From a bacterium (GTDB taxonomy: Bacteria > Planctomycetota > Planctomycetia > Planctomycetales > Planctomycetaceae), in contig WGMU01000003.1 of assembly GCA_016124895.1 (NCBI GenBank), positions 46,378 through 110,377 on the forward strand: 64,000 bases of DNA, in the 5' to 3' direction. Shown here one piece after another: positions 17,211 through 26,190 of this stretch. The position numbers and the translations under genes are program-made. How positions within the stretch are numbered: the stretch's first letter is position 1; each line of letters starts with the position of its first letter. The notes below the pieces were generated by a model that was not told the DNA's origin, searched no databases, and worked only from the letters and a program-made list of their open reading frames with translations.

Positions 17211-18791
17211 CTAGTTCGAGAATCCGTGCAGGCCCTTCAGGAAGTAGGCCGATGACTTGTGACTTTTCTCGCACTCGTAGCAGCGTTTCAGCCGGTTTTT
17301 GTAGAGTGGCCAGACCGTGCTGCGGTGATGAGCATTCGGACGGCCTTCGATGTCACCGAAGACAAAGAAGTCCAGATCGTTCGGCTCGGTCACTTCCATT
17401 CCCGGCAGCAGAGTTGGAGCCTGATCCGGCTCCAGCGGCTGAACCAGTTCCGGGGTGACGAGGATCAGCAGTTCGGATTCGACACGGTCAATCGATTTCT
17501 GCGCTGTCAGGACGTTGAGACCGGGGACGTCGCCGAAGATCGGGAATTTTGACGTTGCCGAACCCTGCTGATCCTGCAGCAGTCCTGCGATGGCGAAGAC
17601 CTGGCCTTCACGCATCTCGACTGTCGTATTGACCGTTCGAGTCGTTACGCCGGGGATTCCATTGACGACCGGACCATCCACATTGCTGAACTGTGGAGTG
17701 ACCTGCAGACGAATGCGGTCGTTGTCCAGGACGGTTGGCGTGAACTGCAGACTTGTTCCAAAGTCTTTGAACTGTGTCGTTGCTGCCTGGGCTCCGCCGA
17801 CACCAACAACCGTCGGGACGGCAAACTGACCGCCTGACAGGAATCTGGCGGGCTGGCCGCTCAGCGTGACCAGATTCGGCTCTGCGAGGATCTTTGCGCT
17901 GCCATTGGAAATCAGTGCCTGCAGCGCGAGATCGAAGTTCACATGCTTGAACACCCCAGACAGGGACAGCGATCCCGGTGCGATGCCGGCCGTTGCGACG
18001 TCAGTGCCGTCGATGTTTCCGACTTGCAGATTGCTCAGTTGTGCTCCCAGCGTCCGGCCGGCTGTCCGCTTCAGTTCCGCAATTCGAACTTTCAGCAGCA
18101 CCTGCTTCACACCGGGGATATGGATCAGATCGAGAATCTGATAACGGTTTTCGGCTCCTCCGTTATCGCTGTAGAGCCTGGAAGCAGGGCTTCCCTGGGG
18201 CGTAAACAGTTGCTGGTTGTTCCCCTGATTGGATTGTCCAACCACCGAAATGATCTGCCGCGCTTCTGCTTCATCACGGGCATCACCACGCACGATCAGC
18301 TTGTCTGCGATGGGGATCAGTTGAATCCGGGAATCCGGGAACATCTCGTTGATGCGGCTGGCCAGCTCGGCAAACTCCGATCGGTCATCCTGCTCCTGGG
18401 TCGGGTCAGGGATGACACGAACCAGCATACTGAGGATCTGAGGGGCCTGTTCGTTGCCCATCCACAGAGTGACCGTGGTGGAACCGCGTTCCAGACCGAT
18501 TAACTCGATTTCACGAGTCCCGAACGCGACGAACTCCAGAACCGATGGATCGGCAATGGCCGTTCGGAAAATGTCCTGCTTCATCCGCAGGATTTTCGAT
18601 CGTCGCTGCTGGACTTCGAGTTCGACTTCTGCAGTGACAACGGAGTCAACCAGTTCGGTGACTTTTCCGGAAACGTCGCCGGCTGCTCCGTCCTGAGCGT
18701 TTGCCGAACCAGGCGGAGAGGCCAGGCCGGCAGCGAACAGTCCAACAACGACTGCGCGTCGCCAGAACCTTCGAGAAAGAGAAATCTTCAT
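17211..18791 (-). CDS. rcpA: Tad pilus secretin (RcpA/CpaC family)
   Basis: A 526-residue secretin that should form the outer-membrane pore for the Tad pilus. An N-terminal signal peptide ends near 'SANAQDG'. Residues about 45-130 are the pilus-assembly N-domain ('IFRTAIADPSVLEFVAFGTREIELIGLERGSTTVTLW'), residues 140-190 a BON-like domain, and residues 225-475 the secretin core with 'KVRIAELKRTAGRTLGAQ', 'LAEPNLVTLSGQPARFLSGGQFAVP' and 'ELLILVTPELVQPLEP'. About 50 extra residues follow, ending in a Cys/Lys-rich stretch 'YKNRLKRCYECEKSHKSS'. GGACGGAG precedes the start. The order with tadA, tadB and tadC supports the call. Confidence 0.9.
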   Translation of the reverse strand: MKISLSRRFWRRAVVVGLFAAGLASPPGSANAQDGAAGDVSGKVTELVDSVVTAEVELEVQQRRSKILRMKQDIFRTAIADPSVLEFVAFGTREIELIGLERGSTTVTLWMGNEQAPQILSMLVRVIPDPTQEQDDRSEFAELASRINEMFPDSRIQLIPIADKLIVRGDARDEAEARQIISVVGQSNQGNNQQLFTPQGSPASRLYSDNGGAENRYQILDLIHIPGVKQVLLKVRIAELKRTAGRTLGAQLSNLQVGNIDGTDVATAGIAPGSLSLSGVFKHVNFDLALQALISNGSAKILAEPNLVTLSGQPARFLSGGQFAVPTVVGVGGAQAATTQFKDFGTSLQFTPTVLDNDRIRLQVTPQFSNVDGPVVNGIPGVTTRTVNTTVEMREGQVFAIAGLLQDQQGSATSKFPIFGDVPGLNVLTAQKSIDRVESELLILVTPELVQPLEPDQAPTLLPGMEVTEPNDLDFFVFGDIEGRPNAHHRSTVWPLYKNRLKRCYECEKSHKSSAYFLKGLHGFSN

Positions 18792-19140
18792 GGCTCCGTC
18801 CGTGGATGGGTGTGATTTCAGATACCCCGCAGCCGGCGCAATTCAGCCCGGCAACCTTTTCGATCGGCATGTTCCCAAGAGAGGGATTAAACGAGACGAT
18901 CCGGAAACTCGGTCCAACCGGTTTCCGGGCCTGTTCCGAAAGCAGGGTAAACTTTGCGGGCAGTCGCCGGGGCGTCGCTCGAAATTAAAACGACGCAGCA
19001 AAGCTGACCGGATCCGGACAGCTCACGTATGCGGAGACAGACTTTCAGAAGCGCCACTCTCCAAGCCTGCAGCTCCATTCGCAGCGAAACGGCAACCGTC
19101 AGTCGAAAAGTCACCGACGCTCGGTCAGCCAAAGCGGCGG
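18792..19140. other. Spacer between tadC and secretin genes
   Basis: About 350 bases inside the otherwise tight minus-strand Tad cluster. Open frames on both strands here have no protein-like features. The gap suggests a separate promoter for the secretin gene, but I could not define one. Confidence 0.45.
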
Positions 19141-20112
19141 TTATCGAGTCGCGCCTTCCGAAATCGAATCGCCGTAGCTCGACGTATCCAGAACGCCGCC
19201 GGGATTACGCGCCTCGCGCAGGAATGTCCGTAACTGCAAAGCAGGAGGCCCAAGAAGCAGAATAAAGACTGGCGGTGCGAGGCACAGAATGACGGGAAAC
19301 AGCATTCGGATCGTCGTTCGGCCGGCGCGCTCTTCCGCACGCTGACGAAACTGACGCCGGATTCCGTCAGCGAATTCTGTCACTGCCACAGCCACGTTTG
19401 TGCCCGTTCGTTCGGTCTGACTGACGAGCGATGCCAGCGCATTCACGTCTGGAGCGTTCATTCGGTGGGCGAATTCCCGCAGCGCCTTGCCCATCGAGTC
19501 AATGTCGGAGTGCCGACGGACGACTTCCAGTTCAACGGCAACATCCGGATGGAAAAACTCAACTTCCTGAGCGACTCGGTCGAGGCAGTCCCGCAACGGA
19601 AGTCCGCCCATCAGACACATACGGATAATGTCGAGAGCATCGGGGAGTCCGCGCTGGATGCTGTCCAACCGTCGTCGCGCCTGAAGGTGCAGCAGAAGTC
19701 GAGGCAGTACGTAGGCCGAGATGGCACTTGCGGCGGCAACAATCAACAGCGTTCTTGGCAGTTCTGAGCCCACAGGTGCTGCCGCGGCGAGCCCTAATCC
19801 CGATATCACCAGCGCCAGAACGAGCAGATTTCGCGTTGCACGAAACTCAACTGATGAATTCTTTCCATAAAAACCCGCGCGCTTCAGATCCTGCTCAAGA
19901 CTCGCAACTTCGCGCGGGGGCTGCGGGATCACATCGGCGAGTGCTCGGCGAAACCAGCCAGGTCGCCGCGCGCGGAACTGCCGGTCGACGTCGTGAATAT
20001 TACGGACGCGACGCCGCGCATTGATGACTGACATCCCAAGGACGTAGACAACAACAAAGGCAGCCACAAAGGCTACAAGAATTGGAGTTTCAATATCCAC
20101 GTCGTGCCCCAC
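19141..20112 (-). CDS. tadC: Tad pilus inner membrane protein TadC
   Basis: A 323-residue type II secretion F-domain membrane protein. An N-terminal helix (residues 8-28), a basic cytoplasmic region, a central pair of helices (about 97-140), the F-domain signature 'GLPDALDIIRMCLMGGLPLRDCLDRVAQE' (about 160-190) with 'LASLVSQTERTGTNVAVAVTEFAD', and a C-terminal helix 'MLFPVILCLAPPVFILLLGP'. TadC works with TadB as the inner membrane platform for pilus assembly. It begins with GTG, 32 bases after the end of tadB. Assignment is strong from sequence and order. Confidence 0.88.
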   Translation of the reverse strand: MGHDVDIETPILVAFVAAFVVVYVLGMSVINARRRVRNIHDVDRQFRARRPGWFRRALADVIPQPPREVASLEQDLKRAGFYGKNSSVEFRATRNLLVLALVISGLGLAAAAPVGSELPRTLLIVAAASAISAYVLPRLLLHLQARRRLDSIQRGLPDALDIIRMCLMGGLPLRDCLDRVAQEVEFFHPDVAVELEVVRRHSDIDSMGKALREFAHRMNAPDVNALASLVSQTERTGTNVAVAVTEFADGIRRQFRQRAEERAGRTTIRMLFPVILCLAPPVFILLLGPPALQLRTFLREARNPGGVLDTSSYGDSISEGATR

Positions 20113-20144
20113 TGCTTCACTGGAGACTGCCTGGAATGATCCGT

Positions 20145-21068
20145 TCAGGACTCAGACCGCAGCAGAGTAAACACCCACGCAAGTCCAACGAGTTCGAGGA
20201 GCAGAGCCGTCAACAGCAGTGATCGGCCGAGCGGATCATCAAACATGACCTGCAGGTGCTCTCGATGAAAAAGGTACACACTCAAATACGCAACTGGAGA
20301 AATCACAGCAACAATCAGTGTTGAAGCCCGTCCGGCTGCCGTCGACGCCCTGATCTGCCGTTGGGCCACCAGACGATCGCGGACGACCGAAGCCATTCGC
20401 TCCAGAGTATCCGACAGATGTCCGCCCGCCTGACGCTGCACGATCAATGTTGTTGTCAGGATTCGAAGATCAAGGACGCGCACTCGTGCGGCGAGCGAGA
20501 GTACAACCTTATCAAACGCGCGTCCCATCGCGAGCTGACGTGAGCAGTGAGCGAATTCTTCGCCGAGAATTCCCCCCGCCTCATTCGCGAGCAGATCGAT
20601 CCCCTGCTCGACACTCTGCCCCGCTCGGGTCGCCCGGGCGAGCATTTCCAGCACCTGCGGCAACTGATCGCGGATCGCTTTGGTGCGGCGCATCCGCCGT
20701 ACAGCCAGCCAGGCCAGCGGGATCACAAAGCCAACGATCGCCGCTCCAATGGCAAGCAGGGGATCGGGATGGCTGACAAGAGTGGCACCTCCTGACAGGA
20801 TTGATCCCGCGACGCAGAGAAGAAAGGCACTGGCCGGAACGATCTGCGTTCCGCTTTCTACGACCAGGGCATCGAATGCCCGATCGACAGCAGATCGGGA
20901 CCGGTCGTCAAGACCCGCCGTTGGAGTAACTCTTCGGAGTTTCCGTCCCGACAGGGCGCCAATCCCTCCTCCCGGCGCAATCAGGATGCCACGAACCAGA
21001 AACCCGACGGCCCCGGTCACAAGCAGTCCGGAAGCAAATGCCAGCCAGGTTAGTTGTTCGACAGTCAT
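20145..21068 (-). CDS. tadB: Tad pilus inner membrane protein TadB
   Basis: A 307-residue type II secretion F-domain membrane protein, partner of TadC. One N-terminal helix, a central hairpin (about residues 80-122), the F-domain 'LPQVLEMLARATRAGQSVEQGIDLLANEAGGILGEEFAHCSRQLAMG', then 'QRQAGGHLSDTLERMASVVRDRL' and two C-terminal helices. The start has GAGGAA six bases upstream, and tadA ends 60 bases before. Position between tadA and tadC is the canonical order. Confidence 0.88.
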   Translation of the reverse strand: MTVEQLTWLAFASGLLVTGAVGFLVRGILIAPGGGIGALSGRKLRRVTPTAGLDDRSRSAVDRAFDALVVESGTQIVPASAFLLCVAGSILSGGATLVSHPDPLLAIGAAIVGFVIPLAWLAVRRMRRTKAIRDQLPQVLEMLARATRAGQSVEQGIDLLANEAGGILGEEFAHCSRQLAMGRAFDKVVLSLAARVRVLDLRILTTTLIVQRQAGGHLSDTLERMASVVRDRLVAQRQIRASTAAGRASTLIVAVISPVAYLSVYLFHREHLQVMFDDPLGRSLLLTALLLELVGLAWVFTLLRSES

Positions 21069-21128
21069 GACTTCCTCAACTCAGCTTCGCGAACGGGACG
21101 ACAGCGCCACTGGCGCGCAAGCAACTCA

Positions 21129-22484
21129 CTATTTCTTTACAGGAATGCGGCGTTTATCAAACATCTCGTCCGGGAAACGCAGCCCCGCAGCACGCAGCCG
21201 TCCCAGGCACATCGGCCGATAGCCAGTGAAGTAGAATTCGCCCTGAGCAATGCCGAGTTCATCCACTCCGGTCTGTTCAAAGCCAAAGATGTCCTCAAGA
21301 TGGAAGCCACCTTCTTTGACACCGACGATTTCCGAAACCTGCATGACTCGCCGAACGCCCCCCTTCAATCGGGAAAGATGAACGACCAGAGAGATCCCTG
21401 CGGCGATGTACTGGCGGACGACCGGAATCGGCAGCTCAAAGCCACTCATCGCGACCATCAGTTCCAGGCGGGCCAGAGCATCGCGGGAGTCGTTGGCGTG
21501 GATCGTCGTGAGAGAGCCCTCGTGACCCGTATTCATGGCCTGCAGCATGTCAAGAGCTTCGCCGCCTCGAACTTCGCCAATAATGATTCTGTCAGGCCTC
21601 ATGCGAAGACTGTTACGAACAAGCGAACGTGGAGTGATTTCACCAGCGCCTTCGTTATTCGGTGGCCGGGTTTCCATTCGAACGACGTGTCTGTGCTGAA
21701 GCTGAAGTTCAGCCGAATCTTCAACCGTGATGACACGCTCGTCGCCGGGAATAAACCGAGCCAGAGAATTCAACAGCGTTGTCTTTCCAGCACCGGTTCC
21801 CCCGGAGATCAGAAAGCTGACACGGGCATCAATCGCTGCGGCCAGGAACTCGACGACGTCCGAATGGATCGAGCCTGACTCGATCAGATCCTGGACTTCC
21901 AGCGGGTTACGGCCGAACCGGCGAATCGAAAGCGTCGGACCATCCAGAGCCAGTGGCGGAATTACCGCGTTGATTCGCGAGCCGTCAGGCAGCCGAGCGT
22001 CAACCAGTGGGCTGACTTCGTCAATTCGGCGACCGACGCGTGAGACGATTCGCTGGATGATTCGAATGAGATGGGCTTCGTCCGCGAAGAGTACGCCTGT
22101 CGGTTCAAGGCGACCGTGTCGCTCAATGAACACCTCGTGAGGGTGATTGACCAGGATATCGCTGATCTCATCATCGCGCATCAGGCGTTCGAGCGGACCG
22201 AGGCCGAACGCTTCATCAAAGATTTCGTCCAGAAGCCGTTCGCGGTCACTTTCGGAAATTGAGCGCTGGCGACTTTCGTCAACGATCACCTCAGCCGCGA
22301 TCTCACGTACTTCAATTTCAAGTTCACGCTGTGGGACGTGGGCCAGCATGGACAAATCGAGCGAGTCAACCAGCTTCTCGTGGATATCCACTTTGAGCTT
22401 CTGGAACTCCAGCTCCTGAAGGTCGATTCCCGACTGATCTTCGTCGGGAGCAACCATCAGTGTTCTGGATTGCATCGGAGCCAT
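21129..22484 (-). CDS. tadA: Tad pilus assembly ATPase
   Basis: A 451-residue CpaF/TadA secretion ATPase that powers Flp pilus extension from the cytoplasmic face. The Walker A loop is '[15 protein letters not shown]' (about residues 225-239), followed by '[27 protein letters not shown]', the Walker B region '[36 protein letters not shown]' and the His box. The N-terminal 150 residues are the usual helical domain ('[30 protein letters not shown]'). GAGG lies seven to ten bases before the start. No tadZ/cpaE gene is present between cpaB and tadA, where it often sits. Confidence 0.93.
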   Translation of the reverse strand: MAPMQSRTLMVAPDEDQSGIDLQELEFQKLKVDIHEKLVDSLDLSMLAHVPQRELEIEVREIAAEVIVDESRQRSISESDRERLLDEIFDEAFGLGPLERLMRDDEISDILVNHPHEVFIERHGRLEPTGVLFADEAHLIRIIQRIVSRVGRRIDEVSPLVDARLPDGSRINAVIPPLALDGPTLSIRRFGRNPLEVQDLIESGSIHSDVVEFLAAAIDARVSFLISGGTGAGKTTLLNSLARFIPGDERVITVEDSAELQLQHRHVVRMETRPPNNEGAGEITPRSLVRNSLRMRPDRIIIGEVRGGEALDMLQAMNTGHEGSLTTIHANDSRDALARLELMVAMSGFELPIPVVRQYIAAGISLVVHLSRLKGGVRRVMQVSEIVGVKEGGFHLEDIFGFEQTGVDELGIAQGEFYFTGYRPMCLGRLRAAGLRFPDEMFDKRRIPVKK

Positions 22485-22628
22485 CTTGAAACCTCATTCT
22501 GGTCCTGGGCTCAGTCAGGCAATCCGTTGATTCCGCCCTCGAACGTGTTTCCGCACGGACATCCCTCCGCCGGTCTGGGTCAGCTCAAAATCAGACCAAC
22601 CCAATGGTTATGTGGAACTCAGGATCGA

Positions 22629-23735
22629 TCAGTCAATTCGAGCTGTCGTACGTGGTCGAATCGGGTACTCGACGATCGGAGTACTGATTCGCCCGCCACG
22701 GCGCAGAGTCTCCAGAGATTCGGCGGCTGGGGCTTCAAACACCTGGATTTCCTTGCTTGGCCCGCGATAGATCTCCATTTGCCGTTTCGGTGGCGTTGCG
22801 GGCATCCCGAGGAGATCGTCCATCGTGATTCGTTCTGCGGCGTTTCCGATGACCCGGTCGACTCCCTCAATTGCTTCCGGGGCGGCTCCTGGCGCTGGAG
22901 CATTTGCGGCCGCCGTGCGGGCGGAGTTGAAATGCTGGAAACCAGCAGTCGCTGACTGCTGACCAGGAACATCAATACCCACCGATTCGAGTGCGGATAG
23001 CGTGCGTTCCAGAGCCGGGTCAAACGGAAGAAACTGGAAATCGTCGTCTGGATGCCGCAACACAAGAGACACTTCGCCGCGACCTTCGACAACCTTCAGC
23101 ACCTTAGCCTGATGAGGTGTTACTGACAGTGTCACACTCCCATTGCCCTGCAGAGAAACGGGGGCTCCTTCCGCAGCCATCGTATTGATGGCCAGCACTT
23201 TGACACGTTCAAACAGCGTCAATGTCACTTCAGGACGTTCATTTTCCGAGGTCGAGCGAAACAGAACGTCAACAAATGAGCCGGGTCGGGCAAATCCCTG
23301 GACAGCTCCCACATTCTGAATTGGCACAGAGACCGCGCGGTAACCTGCTTCGAGATGTTCGATGACGCCGGGGCCGTCGCCGGTGTGATACAGGTCGTCC
23401 ATCGAAAACACTGAGCCCTTCTTCAGCTCATTCCGCAGGACACGGCCTGCGATCTGACGGGAGTTTGTCAGATGCGACTGCTTCGCGTATTCACTCTTCG
23501 CGTAGTCAGCTTCGCTGAGACGGTGAATCCCGACGTCATCAATCGAGATCTTGTGACCAGCGGGGAGATCGGTCAGCGCCACCGGCACTGCAATCGTCGA
23601 TGCGGGCGAATCCGGCAGAGCCGGCGCCGCAGCAACTTCCTGCCTCAATTCGTGTCGGACAACATACGCACCGCCAAGTCCGACAAGTAATGCGAACACG
23701 ACGACGGTCATCGTCCCAGGAGCTACCCGTGACAT
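22629..23735 (-). CDS. cpaB: Tad pilus assembly protein CpaB/RcpC
   Basis: A 368-residue periplasmic protein with an N-terminal membrane anchor (residues 7-27) and a SAF domain ('PVALTDLPAGHKISIDDVGIHRLSEADY', about residues 50-125), then the RcpC region 'GYRAVSVPIQNVGAVQGFARPGSFVDVLFRS' and 'VKVLAINTM'. CpaB helps stabilise the secretin complex. The last 100 residues are Ala/Pro-rich and less conserved. It sits between the pilin genes and tadA on the minus strand. The spacing to tadA (144 bases) has no gene. Confidence 0.88.
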   Translation of the reverse strand: MSRVAPGTMTVVVFALLVGLGGAYVVRHELRQEVAAAPALPDSPASTIAVPVALTDLPAGHKISIDDVGIHRLSEADYAKSEYAKQSHLTNSRQIAGRVLRNELKKGSVFSMDDLYHTGDGPGVIEHLEAGYRAVSVPIQNVGAVQGFARPGSFVDVLFRSTSENERPEVTLTLFERVKVLAINTMAAEGAPVSLQGNGSVTLSVTPHQAKVLKVVEGRGEVSLVLRHPDDDFQFLPFDPALERTLSALESVGIDVPGQQSATAGFQHFNSARTAAANAPAPGAAPEAIEGVDRVIGNAAERITMDDLLGMPATPPKRQMEIYRGPSKEIQVFEAPAAESLETLRRGGRISTPIVEYPIRPRTTARID

Positions 23736-23833
23736 GCCTGATTCCCCCCCCGAATCCCAATGAAATATGAACTCTTAAACTGACTGTGTGATGCAACGGC
23801 CAATGGTCACTTCTGTGTTGCTGATCCCGTTGC

Positions 23834-24211
23834 CTAGCCCTCGTCGTACGGATCTGCCCCGGGCGAACTGGCCGCTTCTGCTGCCGGAGCAATACTCAGG
23901 TCCACACCCGCAGTTGATTGCCCGGATGGCAGTTCCGTCGGATCGTTATCTGCTGTGTATCCAAAAGATCGTGTTGTCGTACCGCCGGACACCGTCGCGA
24001 AAGTCATGCTGACCGTGTAGTTCTGCTGGATGTTTTCCAGGGCGATACCGGCATCCCCAAGTTCCTGAATCAATGCGTCCCGGATGGTCACCAGGCCGAC
24101 AAGCGACCCGATCGCAACAATCGTGGCGAGCATCACATAGTCGATGCCGGCAAGAACGCCGTCCTCTTCTACGTAAAGCCGTCTCAGCAATGCGCGTAGT
24201 GGTAGTGCCAC
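23834..24211 (-). CDS. Flp-type pilin-like protein 1
   Basis: A 125-residue small protein with the Flp prepilin pattern: a basic leader 'LRALLRRLYVEEDGVLAG', then 'IDYVMLATIVAIGSLVGLVTIRDALIQEL' as the hydrophobic alpha-helix. The usual Glu-Tyr after the cleavage site is Asp-Tyr here. The C-terminal half is Ser/Thr/Ala-rich and probably exposed. It starts with GTG (GGAAAG upstream). It lies first before cpaB, downstream of a strong hairpin that separates it from the second pilin. Being longer than classical Flp (about 60 residues), it is either a modified major or a minor pilin. Confidence 0.75.
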   Translation of the reverse strand: MALPLRALLRRLYVEEDGVLAGIDYVMLATIVAIGSLVGLVTIRDALIQELGDAGIALENIQQNYTVSMTFATVSGGTTTRSFGYTADNDPTELPSGQSTAGVDLSIAPAAEAASSPGADPYDEG

Positions 24212-24330
24212 GATTGTCTTTCCGGCGTTGAGCGATAATCACTGTCGTGCGGACAGTCAAAACTCAATATCAAGGAACACTCACGCCACTGATAACACAC
24301 GGACGAGAGTGCTCCCGCAGTTAAACCAAC

Positions 24331-24362
24331 CACCAGAGGAGAGGAAGCCCTCTCCTCTGGTG
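24331..24362 (-). terminator. Perfect 14-bp hairpin between the two pilin genes
   Basis: Positions 24331-24344 pair perfectly with 24349-24362 around a four-base AAGC loop, giving a very stable stem. It lies 70 bases after the stop of the upstream pilin and 120 bases before the next pilin. On the minus strand it is followed by GGTTGGTTTAAC rather than a pure T-run, so partial termination or 3'-end protection of an abundant pilin mRNA is plausible. Confidence 0.75.
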
Positions 24363-24432
24363 TTCTGTTCGCCGGTTCGGGGGCACGAAGAAAGTCGGCG
24401 AACAGTCGTGCTTGCAGAGCAACGAAGAAAAC

Positions 24433-24771
24433 TTATGTACCTTCGTCGCGCGCTGCGAGATCCATATCGACGCACTGGCCCTGGCCAGAGCCCTGGACAC
24501 CTTCGGTGCCGTTGTCGCAGAAGTCGTCCAGATCGACAAAGATCGAGCCAGTAACAGAGCTGGAGTGCCCCGTGACCGAGGTGAAGCTGTACGACTGATT
24601 GATCTCGTTGATCGCGCCAGCCGTGTCAGCCAGTTCCGAGATGACCGCATCACGGAGGGTCGACTGACCAACCGTAACACCGATCACAAGGATCGTGGCA
24701 ACAAGAACCAGTTCCGTCGAAACGACGAAACCAGCATCATCCTGCCACAGACGTTGTGCAAGATTCCGCAT
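24433..24771 (-). CDS. Flp-type pilin-like protein 2
   Basis: A 112-residue prepilin-like protein: basic leader 'MRNLAQRLWQDDAG', then 'FVVSTELVLVATILVIGVTVGQSTLRDAVISEL' with Glu at position 6 after the Gly, the classical type IV/Flp processing pattern. The rest is polar with two Cys ('FCDNGTEGVQGSGQGQCVD') that could form a disulfide. The start at 24771 is set by AAGGAG eight bases upstream; the longer open frame to 24948 is unlikely coding. It is the first gene of the Tad cluster and closed by a strong hairpin, as expected for a highly expressed pilin. It shares the helix style and 'TLRDAVISEL/TIRDALIQEL' with the next pilin. Confidence 0.78.
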   Translation of the reverse strand: MRNLAQRLWQDDAGFVVSTELVLVATILVIGVTVGQSTLRDAVISELADTAGAINEINQSYSFTSVTGHSSSVTGSIFVDLDDFCDNGTEGVQGSGQGQCVDMDLAARDEGT

Positions 24772-25169
24772 TGAAAATCTCCTTGTGGTTTCCGAATAGA
24801 AGGTCTCAAGAGACACATTTGGTCGCTGAAGGTCTGCTGCAGCTTGACCTTCAGCACGCACAGCCGGCGAAGTGCCATTGGCGTAATAGAGCACGCAGCG
24901 TGCCGACTCGGTAAAACAGGCAATAAAGGGCGAATTCGATGCCTTCAAACCAGCGAAGTGATTCCGTCGGTTAACACTGTTGCCGTTTGCACGATTCCGA
25001 AGGTAGCGCTTTGGAAGGATTTCCGGCCCACGACGCGAGACAGACGGTCATTGAGAAGCCGATCGGGTGCGGATCTCGGGATCAACGCACGTGATTCCGA
25101 TGGAAACATCGGGGCGAAGCGGTTCCGCTTTGGAGTAGCGACGACAAAGCCCGGCGGCGCGCTCTGGAT

Positions 25170-25886
25170 TTACCAGCGAGGACCGACGTATTCGTCCGAA
25201 AAAACATCCGTCGTAAATATCTCGATTCGGTCTGCGGAGACGTGCCGGCCGCTGTCTTTCGGCGGAGGCATCGTGTCGGCGGCGGCTGTAATGCGAATCC
25301 GTTCCGGTTCCAGCCCCCACTGGACCAGGAGATTCATGATGCGGTGCCCCCGCTGATAGGTGAGTTCAATCGGATCAATGGTCCTGCCATCCAGTTGCTC
25401 GGATGGCGGCGAACAATGGGCACGAATCTCCACCTTGTTGGGTTTACCGCTTAACTGGCGAGCGATGCGCTGCAGCTCGAATTCTGAGTCCTCTGTCAGC
25501 GACATTCCGTCGGCAGTGAGGATCAGTTCCGTCCCGACCTGCTGAGGTGTCCCTTCGTTGGTCACCTTGATCCGTAGGTCCTTTCCGATGGCAGCTTTGG
25601 TCTGCACGCCACCGTTTCCGGGATCTTCTCTGGCCTTCGACCCCATCGTACTTCTGTTCCGGTCGATCTGGCTGTTTGACGGGTGAAACTGGCCTGGAGG
25701 AACAACTGGAGCCGTGTGGTAACCGCCGAGATACTGGTCGAGCATCTCAACGACGGCGCGGTACTTCTCTTCAGCCACGATTTCACTGAGCGAAACGAGC
25801 ATGATGAAGAAGGTCAGCAGCAGCGACATCATGTCGCCGTAAGTGACGACCCATTCTGGCACGCCCGGAGGTCCGTCGTCTTCCAT
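25170..25886 (-). CDS. MotB/OmpA-like protein
   Basis: A 238-residue protein with the MotB N-terminal motif 'PEWVVTYGDMMSLLLTFFIMLVSLSE' (about residues 9-34). In MotB the Asp in this position carries protons through the stator, and the single helix crosses the inner membrane. Residues about 110-230 form an OmpA-like peptidoglycan-binding domain ('LILTADGMSLTEDSEFELQRIARQL', 'VEIRAHCSPP', 'QRGHRIMNLLVQWGLEPERIRI'). No MotA partner is in the window. The ATG at 25886 is preferred. It precedes the Tad pilin genes by 400 bases on the same strand, and could be a stator for motility or another ion-driven envelope machine. Confidence 0.8.
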   Translation of the reverse strand: MEDDGPPGVPEWVVTYGDMMSLLLTFFIMLVSLSEIVAEEKYRAVVEMLDQYLGGYHTAPVVPPGQFHPSNSQIDRNRSTMGSKAREDPGNGGVQTKAAIGKDLRIKVTNEGTPQQVGTELILTADGMSLTEDSEFELQRIARQLSGKPNKVEIRAHCSPPSEQLDGRTIDPIELTYQRGHRIMNLLVQWGLEPERIRITAAADTMPPPKDSGRHVSADRIEIFTTDVFSDEYVGPRW

Positions 25887-26190
25887 CGTCAAGGGCTCGG
25901 CTTACATGTACTGACTGCTGGCTGCCAACGCCTCGCTCGGGCGCACGCTCTCGACTTCGTCCGAACACAGGCACCACGGATCACCCGCAAATCCCTCCTG
26001 CAGGCTGGTTCGCTCAAAGGACCGCTGACCGAGCCTCAAATCCGGAACAACCGAGAGCGTTACCCCGGTTCGTGGCGAGACGACCGCCGACTCGACATGA
26101 TCCCTCGCACCGTTTGTCAGCGGACCGGACGGCCTCCCGCTGCCTCAGCCAGAAACTAATGGGGCTGGCGGTCTCGCCGCCGTCCAGCAG
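25887..26190. other. Divergent intergenic region
   Basis: About 300 bases between the MotB-like gene (minus) and the amidohydrolase fusion (plus). No gene-like frame is convincing. It must hold promoters for both directions but I could not assign boxes. Confidence 0.4.
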
